Assembly: GCF_007672725.1 (NCBI RefSeq)
Contig: NZ_VDTC01000002.1
Location: 1 to 64,000, forward strand
From: Corynebacterium aurimucosum ATCC 700975
Lineage (GTDB): Bacteria > Actinomycetota > Actinomycetes > Mycobacteriales > Mycobacteriaceae
Direction: 5' to 3'
Length of the DNA stretch: 64,000 bases
Below are positions 32,989 to 42,462 of this stretch, piece after piece. Positions within the stretch are counted from its first letter, which is position 1. Each line of letters opens with the position of its first letter. The notes under the pieces were generated by a model. The model saw only the letters and a list, made by a program, of their open reading frames with translations, had not been told where the DNA came from and searched no databases. The translations under genes were made by a program, and so were the position numbers.

Positions 32989-34623
32989 CTAGAAGGGCAG
33001 TTGAACGCCGTACCTGTTGAGGATCTCCTTGATCTGCTGAGCGTTTGTCATAGCAACACCAGCGGTGATCACCAGTGCACCGATGACTGCCGCAACAACT
33101 CCCCAAACGCCGGCTTGTGAAGAAAAGACGTCAGCAGATGTGGATGGCTGGGCGCTGTGGTCGCCGCCTTCTCCGATGCGAGCTTTAGAGTGATCCGACG
33201 TTGCTCCTAACGGCAAACAAGCGGCAAGCTCATCAATGGTGTAAAAGGTCGATCCTTCTGAGATCGGCTCACAGCCTTCATTGAACGGCACTTCTTTTTC
33301 GTTGTAGAGCATGCGCACAAGGGTGTCGCCTCGTTCGTTTTGGAACGCATCCCATTGGATATTAGCTCCCATCGGGGCTACGTGGTCGCCTCTCCATGCG
33401 GAATTCTCCCACGTATAAAGCTCACCTCGTGGAGTTGCTGTTTCAGATCCTGGGAGCTTTAGGAGGGCGGCCAACGGGATGATGGTCTCGGCATGCCCAA
33501 ACCGATATTCGGCAGCTACATTGCCACCAGCGGCGCGGTCCTGGACGCCTTGAATCATATGTTCCAGAAGCGGCGCGTAGTTGTCATAAGAGACAGTCTG
33601 CGCTTCAATGGCTGGCCCCTTTTGGTAGTAATCCTCAACATCCAAGAGGTAAGCAAAAGTCGGTCCGCTGGCTTCATCCATGTAGTGGTCAAAGATCCAG
33701 CCTTCCGCTGGTGTCTTTTCCTCATGAGCCAAGGCTGGAGCAATGATGTACAGGTTGTAGAACTGCAAGGCTGCATCCACAATGCCTTCAACCGTCTTGT
33801 CATCCTTTTCACGGCCGACAAAAGAAATGGATCCATCCTCTAGGCCTGTGATGAAGTCCTCGGTGAAGATCTTGCGCAGGAGGCTGCGCGCGGCAGTCTG
33901 CGATGCAGGTTTGGCATAAGCCTCTTCAACCTTCGCGTTGAGAACTTCCGAGTCTTTCCACTCGGAATACTCCTTATAGGACGGAGATTCTTTATCCTTG
34001 TGGGCATACATGAGATCGGTACGCGATTCGATGCTCACGTGGCCATCTTTCATGCCGTCAACCAGATTATCCGCCAACTCGGGCTTTTGCGCGAGCCATG
34101 CTTTAGCAAAGTTCCACCCAGAATCATTAGCACGATCCTCACCGGAGGACATGTACTTGACTTTGAGGCCTTCCTCTTCGATGGTTTCCATTAAGGTAGC
34201 GTTGCGCTGCGCATTGCGCTGGCCGATCCCTTGTAGCTCCTCGCGGCCCACGACCGTAAGGTTGCCGTAGCCGGCTTCTTGGCCGATGCCGCCAGCCAGC
34301 GCCTCATTGACGGCGATCATGGCCTCGACCTGCGGAATGAGTTCCTCCCCCAGCTCCGTGAGTTGGTCGTGTTCTTTGGCGTACTCCAACATCTGCTGAG
34401 CCAGGTCGTCATATTTAAAACTCGAAAGTCCACGCGACCCATGGCGGTTCACAGTGGACGTGTAGATCTGGCGAAAACCGGCAGGTGCTTCAGAGTAGCT
34501 GGCCCCCTGGGGTTCATAGTGTTGCTTGGTGGAGTAATAGGTCGCAGTATCCGCAGCCAAAGCCGGAACCGGTGTCAATGAACAAGCAACAGCAGTGACA
34601 AGTGCAAGGGTACGAGAACGCAT
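32989..34623 (-). CDS. Secreted histidine phosphatase, MINPP/phytase type, with C-terminal membrane anchor
   Basis: 544 residues. Signal peptide to about residue 23 (ALAA). The phosphohistidine motif NRHGSR has the catalytic His61; the acid/base motif is HAE at 377-379 rather than HD, which is characteristic of multiple inositol polyphosphate phosphatases. The product should therefore attack phytate or related inositol phosphates outside the cell. A hydrophobic segment (about 508-530) near the C-terminus and a short basic tail would keep it on the membrane. AGAAAG precedes the ATG. Upstream, CTAACCTAA at 34664-34672 equals half of a DtxR operator. Confidence 0.87.
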   Translation of the reverse strand: MRSRTLALVTAVACSLTPVPALAADTATYYSTKQHYEPQGASYSEAPAGFRQIYTSTVNRHGSRGLSSFKYDDLAQQMLEYAKEHDQLTELGEELIPQVEAMIAVNEALAGGIGQEAGYGNLTVVGREELQGIGQRNAQRNATLMETIEEEGLKVKYMSSGEDRANDSGWNFAKAWLAQKPELADNLVDGMKDGHVSIESRTDLMYAHKDKESPSYKEYSEWKDSEVLNAKVEEAYAKPASQTAARSLLRKIFTEDFITGLEDGSISFVGREKDDKTVEGIVDAALQFYNLYIIAPALAHEEKTPAEGWIFDHYMDEASGPTFAYLLDVEDYYQKGPAIEAQTVSYDNYAPLLEHMIQGVQDRAAGGNVAAEYRFGHAETIIPLAALLKLPGSETATPRGELYTWENSAWRGDHVAPMGANIQWDAFQNERGDTLVRMLYNEKEVPFNEGCEPISEGSTFYTIDELAACLPLGATSDHSKARIGEGGDHSAQPSTSADVFSSQAGVWGVVAAVIGALVITAGVAMTNAQQIKEILNRYGVQLPF

Positions 34624-34742
34624 GAGAAAGTTCTTTCGAGAGTTAGTGATTACGGAGACTTAACTAACCTAAATCGAGAACATGACTCTAAAGAAGCCGA
34701 CAGACAAACTGTGGGTTAAGAAATGCCCACCCCTATGGATAA

Positions 34743-34779
34743 AAAGTGGCCGAGCGGCTCAACGCCACTCGGCCACTTT
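34743..34779 (-). terminator. Terminator of the first universal stress protein gene
   Basis: A perfect 12-base stem (34743-34754 with 34768-34779) is followed on the minus strand by TTTTTATCC, 54 bases past the stop at 34833. Confidence 0.92.
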
Positions 34780-34832
34780 GTCTGCTGCTTTAATCCCGGA
34801 CTTCCTGACCAAAACAGCGTCGGTCAAGCGTC

Positions 34833-35273
34833 TTAGTTCACGGTGTGGACGATCATGACGTCACAATCAGACTGACGCGCGACATCCGCCGGAACCGAAC
34901 CGAGCAGACGGCCGGTCAAGGAATTAATTCCGCGGTTACCAACGATGAGCAGGTCAGCCTTGTTGTCGTTGACGATGGACATCAGAGCCTGAACCGGGGT
35001 GCCCGGACGCACAGCGGTCTCCACCTTCGTCACGCCGAACTTCTCTGCGTGTTCCTTGCCGGAGGCGAGGTTGGCCTGAGCCTTCTCATCACCGAGAATC
35101 GTCACTGAATCCTGGCGCAGTGTCTTGGAGGCTTGCTCCTGGTTCTCGTAGTAGGCGCAACCGATGATGAGGGTGGCATCGAAGGCTGCGGCGATCTTGG
35201 CGGCGCGCTCCACTGCGAGCAGGGAGGACTTGGAACCGTCGGTACCGACCACGATCTTGTTGTAATCGCTCAT
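34833..35273 (-). CDS. Universal stress protein
   Basis: 146 residues from the ATG at 35273 (GAAAGG upstream; the longer frame to 35321 has no such site). UspA fold with N-terminal IVVGTDGSKSSLLAVE and C-terminal ATP-binding signature VGNRGINSLTGRLLGSVPADV. These cytoplasmic proteins bind ATP and rise in stress or stationary phase. About 45 percent similar by eye to the next gene, so the two are likely paralogues with separate promoters (143 bases apart). TAGACT and TAGAAT in the gap are -10 candidates. Confidence 0.92.
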   Translation of the reverse strand: MSDYNKIVVGTDGSKSSLLAVERAAKIAAAFDATLIIGCAYYENQEQASKTLRQDSVTILGDEKAQANLASGKEHAEKFGVTKVETAVRPGTPVQALMSIVNDNKADLLIVGNRGINSLTGRLLGSVPADVARQSDCDVMIVHTVN

Positions 35274-35416
35274 GATGACCTTTCTTCGCTGGGCCCCAAC
35301 CTTGAGGCCACCGCTAAACAAAATTCTAAAAGCTTTTGCGCACCCGCTAGTCTAACAACGCTGGCGTGTTCGCGTCGATCAGCGCGTGTGCTGTGCGCCC
35401 GACTGGGTCCCGGCGC

Positions 35417-35863
35417 TTACTCAGTGGTGTTGACCACCACAACATCCGCGTGGGCCTTACGGGTCAGCTCCGTCGCAACGGAACCGAATACCCGGCCGCG
35501 GACTGAATGGATTCCCTTGTTACCCACCACGAACAAGTCGACGTCATAGTCCTTGCCCACCTCGATGAGGGAATTCACGGGATCGCCAGACTTAGCGATG
35601 ATCTCGATGCGCTTCGCGCCCTCGCCGTGCGCGATCTCCGCGGCATTGTTGAGGAAATTCTCCGACATTTCCTCGCTGACGACGGGCACGCGGGCGTCCT
35701 CTGCGTTCGGTGCGCCGAGCATCGAACCGGAGTGGTTGTAGAAAGCAGAGACGATGATCAACGTCGCATCATAAGCACGCGCCATAGATGCGGCAGAACG
35801 GACGGCACGCAGGGATGTCGGTGATCCATCGGTTCCCACGGCGATGACGTTGTAGCTCAGCAT
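35417..35863 (-). CDS. Universal stress protein
   Basis: 148 residues. UspA domain with VIAVGTDGSPTSLRAV and the ATP-binding VGNKGIHSVRGRVFGSVATEL. AAGGAGAA lies close before the ATG. Paralogue of the downstream gene at 34833. CATACTGT about 35 bases upstream is a possible promoter element. Preceded by uvrB on the same strand, with a 113-base gap. Confidence 0.92.
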   Translation of the reverse strand: MLSYNVIAVGTDGSPTSLRAVRSAASMARAYDATLIIVSAFYNHSGSMLGAPNAEDARVPVVSEEMSENFLNNAAEIAHGEGAKRIEIIAKSGDPVNSLIEVGKDYDVDLFVVGNKGIHSVRGRVFGSVATELTRKAHADVVVVNTTE

Positions 35864-35977
35864 GATTCTCCTTATAACTAGTGGTTAATCCCTAACAGTA
35901 TGGCACGGCTACCCGCACTGAGTGTGGTGTTACCCGCCCAGTGCACTAACGAGGTTTCAGTACGCCGGCCCAGACTG

Positions 35978-38071
35978 TTAAATCCCGGCCTCTTTGAGTC
36001 CACGTTGCTCCTTCTTCAGGTCCGCGATCTCATCGCGCAAGCGCCCCGCCAGCTCGAATTTAAGCTCTCGGGCGGCTTCGCGCATTTGGGTCGTCAGGTC
36101 GTCGATAAGCGCCTGCACCTCATCGGCAGCCATGGAGGACACATCGGGCTTGTCGACGATTGCCGTGGGATCCGCCCCCTGCTCCTGCTCATCGGCGTTG
36201 TCGTAAACCTGGTCCAAAATGTCAGCGATCTTCTTGCGCAATGGCTGCGGGTCGATACCGTGTTCCTTGTTATAGGCAATCTGCTTTTCACGGCGGCGCT
36301 CGGTCTCCTCGATGGCTTCCTGCATCGAGTCCGTAATCTTGTCCGCGTACATGATGACCTCACCGGACACATTTCGGGCGGCGCGGCCGATTGTCTGGAT
36401 GAGCGAGGTGGTGGAACGCAGGAAGCCTTCCTTGTCTGCGTCCAAAATGGCGACGAGTGAGACTTCGGGAAGGTCGAGGCCCTCGCGCAGCAGGTTAATA
36501 CCTACGAGCACATCGAATTCACCCAAGCGCAGCTGCCGCAGTAGCTCCACGCGCTGCAGCGTATCGATATCCGAGTGGAGGTAGCGCACCTTGATGCCAT
36601 GCTCCAGAAGGTAATCAGTGAGGTCTTCTGCCATGCGCTTAGTCAAGGTGGTGACCAATACACGCTCCTGCTTAGCGGTGCGGGCGCGGACCTCATCGAT
36701 AAGGTCATCGATCTGGCCCTTGGTGGGTTTGACCGTCACCTTGGGATCCACCAGGCCGGTGGGGCGAATGACCTGTTCGACGAACTCGCCGCCGGAGGCC
36801 GTCATTTCAAAATCACCAGGCGTGGCCGACATGTAGACGGTTTGCCCCACGCGCTCCTCAAACTCATCAAAGGTGAGTGGCCGGTTGTCTACGGCAGACG
36901 GCAAACGGAAGCCAAACTCCACGAGGTTGCGCTTACGGGCCATATCACCCTCAAACATGCCACCGATCTGCGGGACGGTCACGTGGGACTCATCGATGAT
37001 GGTAAGGAAGTCCTCCGGGAAATAATCCAAGAGTGTCGCCGGCGCCGAACCGGCAGGGCGCCCGTCGACGTGGCGCGAATAGTTCTCAATTCCGGAGCAA
37101 AAGCCCACCTGCTCGATCATCTCGAGGTCGTATTCGGTGCGCATGCGCAGGCGCTGCGCTTCGAGCAACTTGCCGCGGTTCTCCAGCTCCGCGAGGCGCT
37201 CCGCGAGCTCCTTTTTGATGTCCTCGATGGCACGGGCCATGCGCTCCGGGCCTGCCACGTAGTGCGTCGCGGGGAAGATTCGCACCTCGTCGACTCGCTC
37301 GAGAACATCGCCCGTCAACGGGTGGATGTAGTAGAGCTCATCCACGTCATCGCCGAAGAATTCGATGCGCACCGCACGCTCCTCATAGGCGGGGATGATA
37401 TCCACGGTATCGCCCTTGACGCGGAAGGTTCCGCGCGTAAAACCCACGTCATTGCGCTCGTACTGGATATCCACGAGCAGGCGCAGGAAGCGATCGCGGT
37501 CAATCTCCTCCCCTTCCTCCAGCACGACCGAGCGGTCGAGGTAGGACTGCGGCGTGCCCAAACCATAGATGCAGGACACAGAGGACACAACGACAACATC
37601 ACGGCGGGAAAGAAGCGCCGAGGTGGCGGAGTGGCGCAGGCGTTCCACGTCCTCATTAATCGAGGAGTCCTTCTCAATATAGGTATCCGTCTGCGCGATA
37701 TAGGCTTCCGGCTGGTAGTAATCGTAGTAAGAAACGAAGTACTCAACGGCGTTGTGCGGGAGGAGCTGGCGCAGCTCATTTGCCAACTGGGCCGCCAGCG
37801 TCTTATTCGGCGCCATCACGAGTGTCGGGCGCTGCTGCTTTTCGATGAGCCACGCCGCAGTAGCGGATTTACCGGTACCCGTGGCACCCATGAGGACGAC
37901 GTCGCGCTCGCCGCGGCTCAGCCGCTCATCCAGTTCCGCGATGGCGGCGGGTTGGTCGCCAGCGGGCTGGTACTCTGATTCAACACGAAAATCGGCCGAG
38001 CGCCGTTCGATTTCACCGACAGGACGGTGTTCCGAGACCGGCAGGATAGGGTGTTCAGCAGCAAAAGCCAT
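35978..38071 (-). CDS. uvrB: Excinuclease ABC subunit B
   Basis: Helicase-like damage-verifying subunit of nucleotide excision repair. 697 residues from the ATG at 38071. Walker [14 protein letters not shown] near residue 59; the beta-hairpin that clamps DNA is in [11 protein letters not shown]...KDSSIN; helicase motifs IDESHVT and [11 protein letters not shown]-terminal UVR domain ([19 protein letters not shown]) that contacts UvrC. TAGACT ends 7 bases before the ATG, so the mRNA is probably leaderless; a frame to 38176 would run through that promoter. No LexA box seen. Confidence 0.97.
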   Translation of the reverse strand: MAFAAEHPILPVSEHRPVGEIERRSADFRVESEYQPAGDQPAAIAELDERLSRGERDVVLMGATGTGKSATAAWLIEKQQRPTLVMAPNKTLAAQLANELRQLLPHNAVEYFVSYYDYYQPEAYIAQTDTYIEKDSSINEDVERLRHSATSALLSRRDVVVVSSVSCIYGLGTPQSYLDRSVVLEEGEEIDRDRFLRLLVDIQYERNDVGFTRGTFRVKGDTVDIIPAYEERAVRIEFFGDDVDELYYIHPLTGDVLERVDEVRIFPATHYVAGPERMARAIEDIKKELAERLAELENRGKLLEAQRLRMRTEYDLEMIEQVGFCSGIENYSRHVDGRPAGSAPATLLDYFPEDFLTIIDESHVTVPQIGGMFEGDMARKRNLVEFGFRLPSAVDNRPLTFDEFEERVGQTVYMSATPGDFEMTASGGEFVEQVIRPTGLVDPKVTVKPTKGQIDDLIDEVRARTAKQERVLVTTLTKRMAEDLTDYLLEHGIKVRYLHSDIDTLQRVELLRQLRLGEFDVLVGINLLREGLDLPEVSLVAILDADKEGFLRSTTSLIQTIGRAARNVSGEVIMYADKITDSMQEAIEETERRREKQIAYNKEHGIDPQPLRKKIADILDQVYDNADEQEQGADPTAIVDKPDVSSMAADEVQALIDDLTTQMREAARELKFELAGRLRDEIADLKKEQRGLKEAGI

Positions 38072-38078
38072 GCCGACC

Positions 38079-38084
38079 AGTCTA
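38079..38084 (-). promoter_or_regulatory. Leaderless promoter -10 of uvrB
   Basis: TAGACT on the minus strand ends 7 bases before the uvrB ATG. No ribosome site is present. Confidence 0.65.
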
Positions 38085-38159
38085 ACGCGCCGAAGCCTAA
38101 ACCTGCTAGGTTCCGGCAGCTCAACAACCCAGCCACTGTGTGAGGCAAGAGAGAACGGT

Positions 38160-38522
38160 TTAGGGCAATACAGCACGCGTCGTGCGCAGCCACAGATCTA
38201 ACTCACCCGTGGTTTCCCACAGAGCATAAATCGGGGAATTATTGGGCTCCATCGCTGTGTTAATTTTCTGGCGCAGCCAGGCCCGAGTCTGCGGCGTGCG
38301 CAGCGCTTTAACGGATTCGACACTGACTCCAGCGGGAAGTTTGTCCGCCGGGGACGTCGCCAGTGCGCCTAAGGCGATGACGACCTCGGCGTCGTCAACA
38401 TCGATGGGAGAATCCACGCAGCTCTTCTTAAACGTGTCGAGGTCGAAGGAGCCATCACGAATTTCCGCGAGCACTTCGCACGCGGCGTGATTATCAAAAG
38501 GCCCAACGTCCCAGGTTCCCAT
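38160..38522 (-). CDS. DUF4259-domain protein
   Basis: 120 residues, starting [21 protein letters not shown], the signature of DUF4259 (Gly-x-Trp, then PFDN-D/H-A). Mostly helical, no signal peptide, cytoplasmic. The function of the family is unknown. The ATG at 38522 is 8 bases behind TAATCT, suggesting a leaderless mRNA. It diverges from the DUF4185 gene with 104 bases between the starts, so the two may share control. Confidence 0.82.
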   Translation of the reverse strand: MGTWDVGPFDNHAACEVLAEIRDGSFDLDTFKKSCVDSPIDVDDAEVVIALGALATSPADKLPAGVSVESVKALRTPQTRAWLRQKINTAMEPNNSPIYALWETTGELDLWLRTTRAVLP

Positions 38523-38530
38523 GGAGGGGC

Positions 38531-38536
38531 AGATTA
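38531..38536 (-). promoter_or_regulatory. Leaderless promoter -10 of the DUF4259 gene
   Basis: TAATCT on the minus strand ends 8 bases before the ATG at 38522. Confidence 0.5.
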
Positions 38537-38612
38537 AGCACTCAAGATGAACGGTGCGCGAGCACAAGGTAAATTTTAGCCACCATATGCTTTAAAAGTT
38601 GCCGCTCTCCTT

Positions 38613-38618
38613 TAGAAT
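38613..38618 (+). promoter_or_regulatory. Leaderless promoter -10 of the DUF4185 gene
   Basis: TAGAAT ends 8 bases before the ATG at 38627; no ribosome site is present. Confidence 0.55.
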
Positions 38619-38626
38619 CGGCTGGC

Positions 38627-40003
38627 ATGAAGTTTCGTTCCCTCGCCAGCGCAATGACCATCGCCGGTCTCGTGCCCGTCGCTATCGTGTCCCACACGCC
38701 CACCGCCCAAGCTTCTCCGTGTACGGCCTATTCGAAGTCCGGTAGCTTCACGTCGAAGCCCGAGGCCTCCGGGCCGGGAGGCGGCTCTTCGCTAGGAGGG
38801 CTCGACGCGCTGCTGGGGAGCTCCTCCCGTTCGAGCAGTTCAGGTGACTCCGCAGCACCACAGCGCAGCAACTATAACCAGCGCCAAATCACCGGCGGAC
38901 CGACACAAATCATGCAGCTCATCACCGGTTCCGGTTCCCCGAACCGCACCGACCAAAAATTCGACATTTCCGGAACCGACCTCGGCATTGCCTACTCTGA
39001 CAACGCGGGCCGCTCCTACTACGTCTTCGGCGATTCCATGGATTGTTCGAGCGACGGTGATGGGTGGCGTTCCAACCTCCTCTTGCGCACGAGCGACCAC
39101 GACTACGGTGATGGCCTACGTCTGGAGGAGGCGCTGACTAACTCCGGATGGTCCGCCAATGGCCGCGCAAAGGAGTTCATCCCCTCCCAAAAGGTGGGAG
39201 ATCAAGATACCAACGGCGAGCGCACCACCATCCCCACAGCGGGCATCGTGGTCGACGGCGTGCACTACATCGACTACATGTCCGTGCGCTCTTGGCACGA
39301 CCCGAAAACCGGCTGGTCAACCAACTTTGGTGGGACCGTGAAGTCGACCGACGGCGGAGTCACGTGGCGCGCGGTACCGGAGGCCACACGCACTAACGCT
39401 AGCCACGGGACGAACGCTCCCATTCCCGGCGGCGCAAACTACCGCCCAGGGTTCGAAAAGCTGCAGCAATCGGCCTTCATCGAGCACGACGACTATATCT
39501 ACCGTTACTCCACCGGAAACGGCCGCCGTGGCCCGGCATATTTATCCCGCGCGTTGAAATCTGAATTCCCCAACGAAGATGCCTTCAGCTACTACTCAGA
39601 TGGCTCATGGGTGAAGGATCCCGCGCGGGCCACCGAGGTGCTCGATGGCAAGGTCTCCGAGCTTTCCGTGGCCTACAACCACTACTTGGGCAAGTACGTC
39701 ACCATGTATGGAGTGGAGGGAGAGGGCATCGTCATGCGCACCGCGGATAGCCCCGAAGGACCATGGTCGCCGCGCCGCATGCTGGTGAATGAAAAGACCA
39801 CCAAGGTCGTCAGCGGCGAGCCTCTCAACGACACGTACGCACCTTTCGTGCTGCCAAACCAGGATGACCAACACCTATATTACACGCTGACATCGTGGCA
39901 CGATTACAACACCATGCTGATGCGCACTGACCTTGATTTCGTGGGCGAGGACATGGAAAACAACGACCACATCGCAGTCTCTGACGTCGTAGCAACGCGC
40001 TAG
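38627..40003 (+). CDS. Secreted DUF4185-domain protein, candidate D-arabinan hydrolase
   Basis: 458 residues. Signal peptide to about residue 29 (AQA-S), a Gly/Ser-rich linker (about 45-75), then a beta-propeller-like DUF4185 domain with GIAYSDNAGRSYYVFGDS, VDGVHYIDYMSVRSW, STDGGVTW and YAPFVLP blocks. Some DUF4185 proteins from mycobacteria and relatives were recently shown to be endo-acting D-arabinofuranosidases on arabinogalactan. As corynebacteria carry the same polymer, a role in cell-wall arabinan turnover is a reasonable guess. Catalytic residues were not identified here. Confidence 0.83.
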   Translation: MKFRSLASAMTIAGLVPVAIVSHTPTAQASPCTAYSKSGSFTSKPEASGPGGGSSLGGLDALLGSSSRSSSSGDSAAPQRSNYNQRQITGGPTQIMQLITGSGSPNRTDQKFDISGTDLGIAYSDNAGRSYYVFGDSMDCSSDGDGWRSNLLLRTSDHDYGDGLRLEEALTNSGWSANGRAKEFIPSQKVGDQDTNGERTTIPTAGIVVDGVHYIDYMSVRSWHDPKTGWSTNFGGTVKSTDGGVTWRAVPEATRTNASHGTNAPIPGGANYRPGFEKLQQSAFIEHDDYIYRYSTGNGRRGPAYLSRALKSEFPNEDAFSYYSDGSWVKDPARATEVLDGKVSELSVAYNHYLGKYVTMYGVEGEGIVMRTADSPEGPWSPRRMLVNEKTTKVVSGEPLNDTYAPFVLPNQDDQHLYYTLTSWHDYNTMLMRTDLDFVGEDMENNDHIAVSDVVATR

Positions 40004-40042
40004 GTGCTTCTGCCAGAAAACTGTTGCTAGGAAGTTGCGTGC

Positions 40043-40645
40043 CTAACCTAGGCGGGCGCGGAGCTTGGCGACGACCCCCTCGACCTGCTCATCCAGTGCT
40101 TCGCGGGGGCCGTTGTTGTCAATGATGAAATCAGCGGCAGCACGCCGCACATCGTCCGGAATCTGCGCCGCGATCCTGCGGCGTGCGTCCTCCTCATCCA
40201 GCCCGCGGTATGCCACCAGGCGGTGCACACGCTCCTCTGCGTCAACGTCAACAACAATGGTGGCGTCCATATCCTTGTGGAGTCCTTTGTCCACGAGGAG
40301 TGGCATGTCATAGACCACGAAATCCGCACCGGCTTGCCGCGCTTCGTCGAAGCGGGCTTGGGTTTCCTCGTTAATGCGCGGGTGCGTAATCGAGTTGAGC
40401 ACAGCGGTCTTCTCGCGACTAGAGAAGGCACGGGAAGCTAGCAACCCCCGGTCCAGGCTCCCGTCTTCTTGGAGAATGTCTTCCCCGAAAGCCTGCGCCA
40501 GTTCTGTGAGCGCTGGTTGACCCGGTTCAACAATGTCCCGGGCTATCTGATCGGCATCCACTAATTCCCAGCCGTGGCGCACGAGAAGCTGCGCTACAGT
40601 CGATTTTCCGCTGCCGATTCCGCCAGTGAGGCCAATGAGTTTCAT
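40043..40645 (-). CDS. coaE: Dephospho-CoA kinase
   Basis: Last step of coenzyme A synthesis: phosphorylates the ribose 3'-OH of dephospho-CoA. 200 residues. P-loop GLTGGIGSGKST at residues 5-16, VDADQIARDIV, and the lid segment with DMPLLVDKGL and DEEDARRRIAAQ. The ATG lies 8 bases after TATCCT and just beyond the rpsA terminator, so it probably has its own leaderless promoter. Confidence 0.96.
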   Translation of the reverse strand: MKLIGLTGGIGSGKSTVAQLLVRHGWELVDADQIARDIVEPGQPALTELAQAFGEDILQEDGSLDRGLLASRAFSSREKTAVLNSITHPRINEETQARFDEARQAGADFVVYDMPLLVDKGLHKDMDATIVVDVDAEERVHRLVAYRGLDEEDARRRIAAQIPDDVRRAAADFIIDNNGPREALDEQVEGVVAKLRARLG

Positions 40646-40653
40646 ACCGGCTT

Positions 40654-40659
40654 AGGATA
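40654..40659 (-). promoter_or_regulatory. Leaderless promoter -10 of coaE
   Basis: TATCCT on the minus strand ends 8 bases before the coaE ATG, immediately downstream of the rpsA terminator. Confidence 0.5.
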
Positions 40660-40662
40660 CGC

Positions 40663-40702
40663 GAAAGGCCGCCCCTCCCACAGCGGGGAGAAGCGGCCTT
40701 TC
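40663..40702 (-). terminator. Terminator of rpsA
   Basis: A perfect 10-base stem (40663-40672 with 40693-40702) with an inner CCCC/GGGG pairing lies 58 bases after the rpsA stop. The T-run is short (CTTTC). Confidence 0.8.
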
Positions 40703-40760
40703 TGCAAGAACTAGATCGTCTCGGACTAAACGGCGGAGCCTATCCGAGAGGACTTAGCTT

Positions 40761-42221
40761 TTAGTTGCCAGCGAGCTTGTCGCGCAGAGCAGCAAGCTGC
40801 TCGTCGGAAGCGAGGGAGCCGCCAACCTCTGCCTGAGAATCGGATGCCGGAGCTGCATCCTGAGACTCGGAAGAGTAGTTGGAGTTGGCAGCGGACTCGG
40901 CGGCCTCAGCGGCTGCAGCACGGTTGCGCTCGATCTGAGCGGTGTGCAGGTTGAAGCGACGCTCGGACTCTGCGTAGCGAGCCTCCCAAGCCTGGCGCTG
41001 CTCGTCGTAGCCCTCGAGCCACTCGTTGGTCTCCGGGTCGAAGCCCTCCGGGAACACGTAGTTGCCCTGCTCGTCGTAGGAGTCAGCCATGCCGTACTTG
41101 GACGGATCGAACTCGTCGGTGTAGTCCTCGTCTGCCTGCTTAACGGACAGGGAGATGCGGCGACGCTCGAGGTCGATGTCGATGACCTTGACCATGACTT
41201 CCTGGCCAACGTTGACAACCTGGTCCGGAACCTCCACGTGGCGCTGAGCCAGCTCGGAGATGTGGACGAGGCCCTCGATGCCCTCCTCGACGCGAACGAA
41301 GGCGCCGAACGGAACGAGCTTGGTGACCTTGCCCGGAACGATCTGGCCCACAGCGTGGGTGCGGGCGAAGACGCGCCACGGATCTTCCTGGGTTGCCTTC
41401 AGGGACAGGGACACGCGCTCGCGGTCCAGGTCGACGTCGAGAACCTCGACGGTGACCTCGTCGCCCACGGTGACAACCTCAGACGGGTGGTCGATGTGCT
41501 TCCAGGACAGCTCGGAAACGTGAACCAGGCCGTCGACACCGCCGAGATCGACAAAGGCGCCGAAGTTGACGATGGAGGAGACAACGCCCTTGCGGACCTG
41601 GCCCTTCTGCAGCTGGTGCAGGAACTCGGAGCGGACCTCGGACTGGGTCTGCTCGAGGTATGCACGGCGGGACAGAACAACGTTGTTGCGCTGCTTGTCC
41701 AGCTCGATGATCTTGGCCTCGAGCTCCTGGCCGATGTACGGCTCCAGGTCGCGGACGCGGCGCATCTCAACGAGGGATGCCGGAAGGAAGCCACGGAGGC
41801 CGATGTCCAGGATGAGACCACCCTTGACAACCTCGATGACGGTACCGGTGACCGGCTCTTCCTTGGCGTGAAGCTCTTCGACGGCGCCCCAAGCACGCTC
41901 GTACTGTGCGCGCTTCTTGGACAGGATCAGACGGCCTTCCTTGTCCTCCTTGGTGAGAACAAGTGCGTCGATCTCGTCGCCGACCTCGACAACCTCATCC
42001 GGGTTGACGTCGTGCTTGATGGAGAGCTCGCGGGACGGGATGACGCCCTCGGTCTTGTAACCGATGTCGAGCAGGACCTCGTCGTGGTCAACCTTGACCA
42101 CGGTGCCCTCGACGATGTCACCATCGTTGAAGTACTTGATGGTGGCGTCGACAGCTGCGAGGAAGTCCTCTGCGGTTCCGATGTCGTTGATCGCAACCTG
42201 AGGGGTGTTAGAAGTTGGCAT
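40761..42221 (-). CDS. rpsA: 30S ribosomal protein S1
   Basis: mRNA-binding protein of the small subunit. 486 residues with four S1 repeats (about 36-105, 123-190, 208-276 and 293-362), as in other actinobacteria; E. coli has six. The third repeat (FGAFVDLGGVDGLVHVSELSW) is the best match. The C-terminal 120 residues are acidic and Ala/Ser-rich. GGAG lies 9 bases before the ATG. The 241-base gap to the divergent methyltransferase should hold its promoter; TACTGT near 42360 is a candidate -10. Confidence 0.97.
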   Translation of the reverse strand: MPTSNTPQVAINDIGTAEDFLAAVDATIKYFNDGDIVEGTVVKVDHDEVLLDIGYKTEGVIPSRELSIKHDVNPDEVVEVGDEIDALVLTKEDKEGRLILSKKRAQYERAWGAVEELHAKEEPVTGTVIEVVKGGLILDIGLRGFLPASLVEMRRVRDLEPYIGQELEAKIIELDKQRNNVVLSRRAYLEQTQSEVRSEFLHQLQKGQVRKGVVSSIVNFGAFVDLGGVDGLVHVSELSWKHIDHPSEVVTVGDEVTVEVLDVDLDRERVSLSLKATQEDPWRVFARTHAVGQIVPGKVTKLVPFGAFVRVEEGIEGLVHISELAQRHVEVPDQVVNVGQEVMVKVIDIDLERRRISLSVKQADEDYTDEFDPSKYGMADSYDEQGNYVFPEGFDPETNEWLEGYDEQRQAWEARYAESERRFNLHTAQIERNRAAAAEAAESAANSNYSSESQDAAPASDSQAEVGGSLASDEQLAALRDKLAGN

Positions 42222-42462
42222 GTAGTTATGCTCCGAATAAACGTAGGAGATCGTAATTGGACAGTTACGCGTCTCTTGAAAAGCGTCATTAAGCAGCGCG
42301 AATGCGCAAGGCTTAAGATGGATTTCAATCCCGACTCGCAGCCGTGCCGAGCTCTCCTACAGTAGCCCAGCGCGTCCCGAGTCATAGACACGCCCGTACA
42401 ACCCTACATCCTCGCAGCTAAAACGGCAAATGCGCCATGGAAAAAGAATTGGGAAAGGAAGA
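42222..42462. other. Intergenic region between rpsA and a divergent methyltransferase gene
   Basis: 241 bases with no open frame that looks coding. It must contain the rpsA promoter and leader, and perhaps the promoter of the methyltransferase. I see no strong hairpin with T-run and no recognisable riboswitch. Confidence 0.5.

Noticed and set aside
36575..37978. 467-codon open frame on the plus strand opposite uvrB
   Set aside because: Antisense to uvrB; no family resemblance.
40944..42365. 473-codon open frame on the plus strand opposite rpsA
   Set aside because: Antisense to S1; composition (Leu, Val, Asp repeats) simply mirrors the repeated S1 codons.
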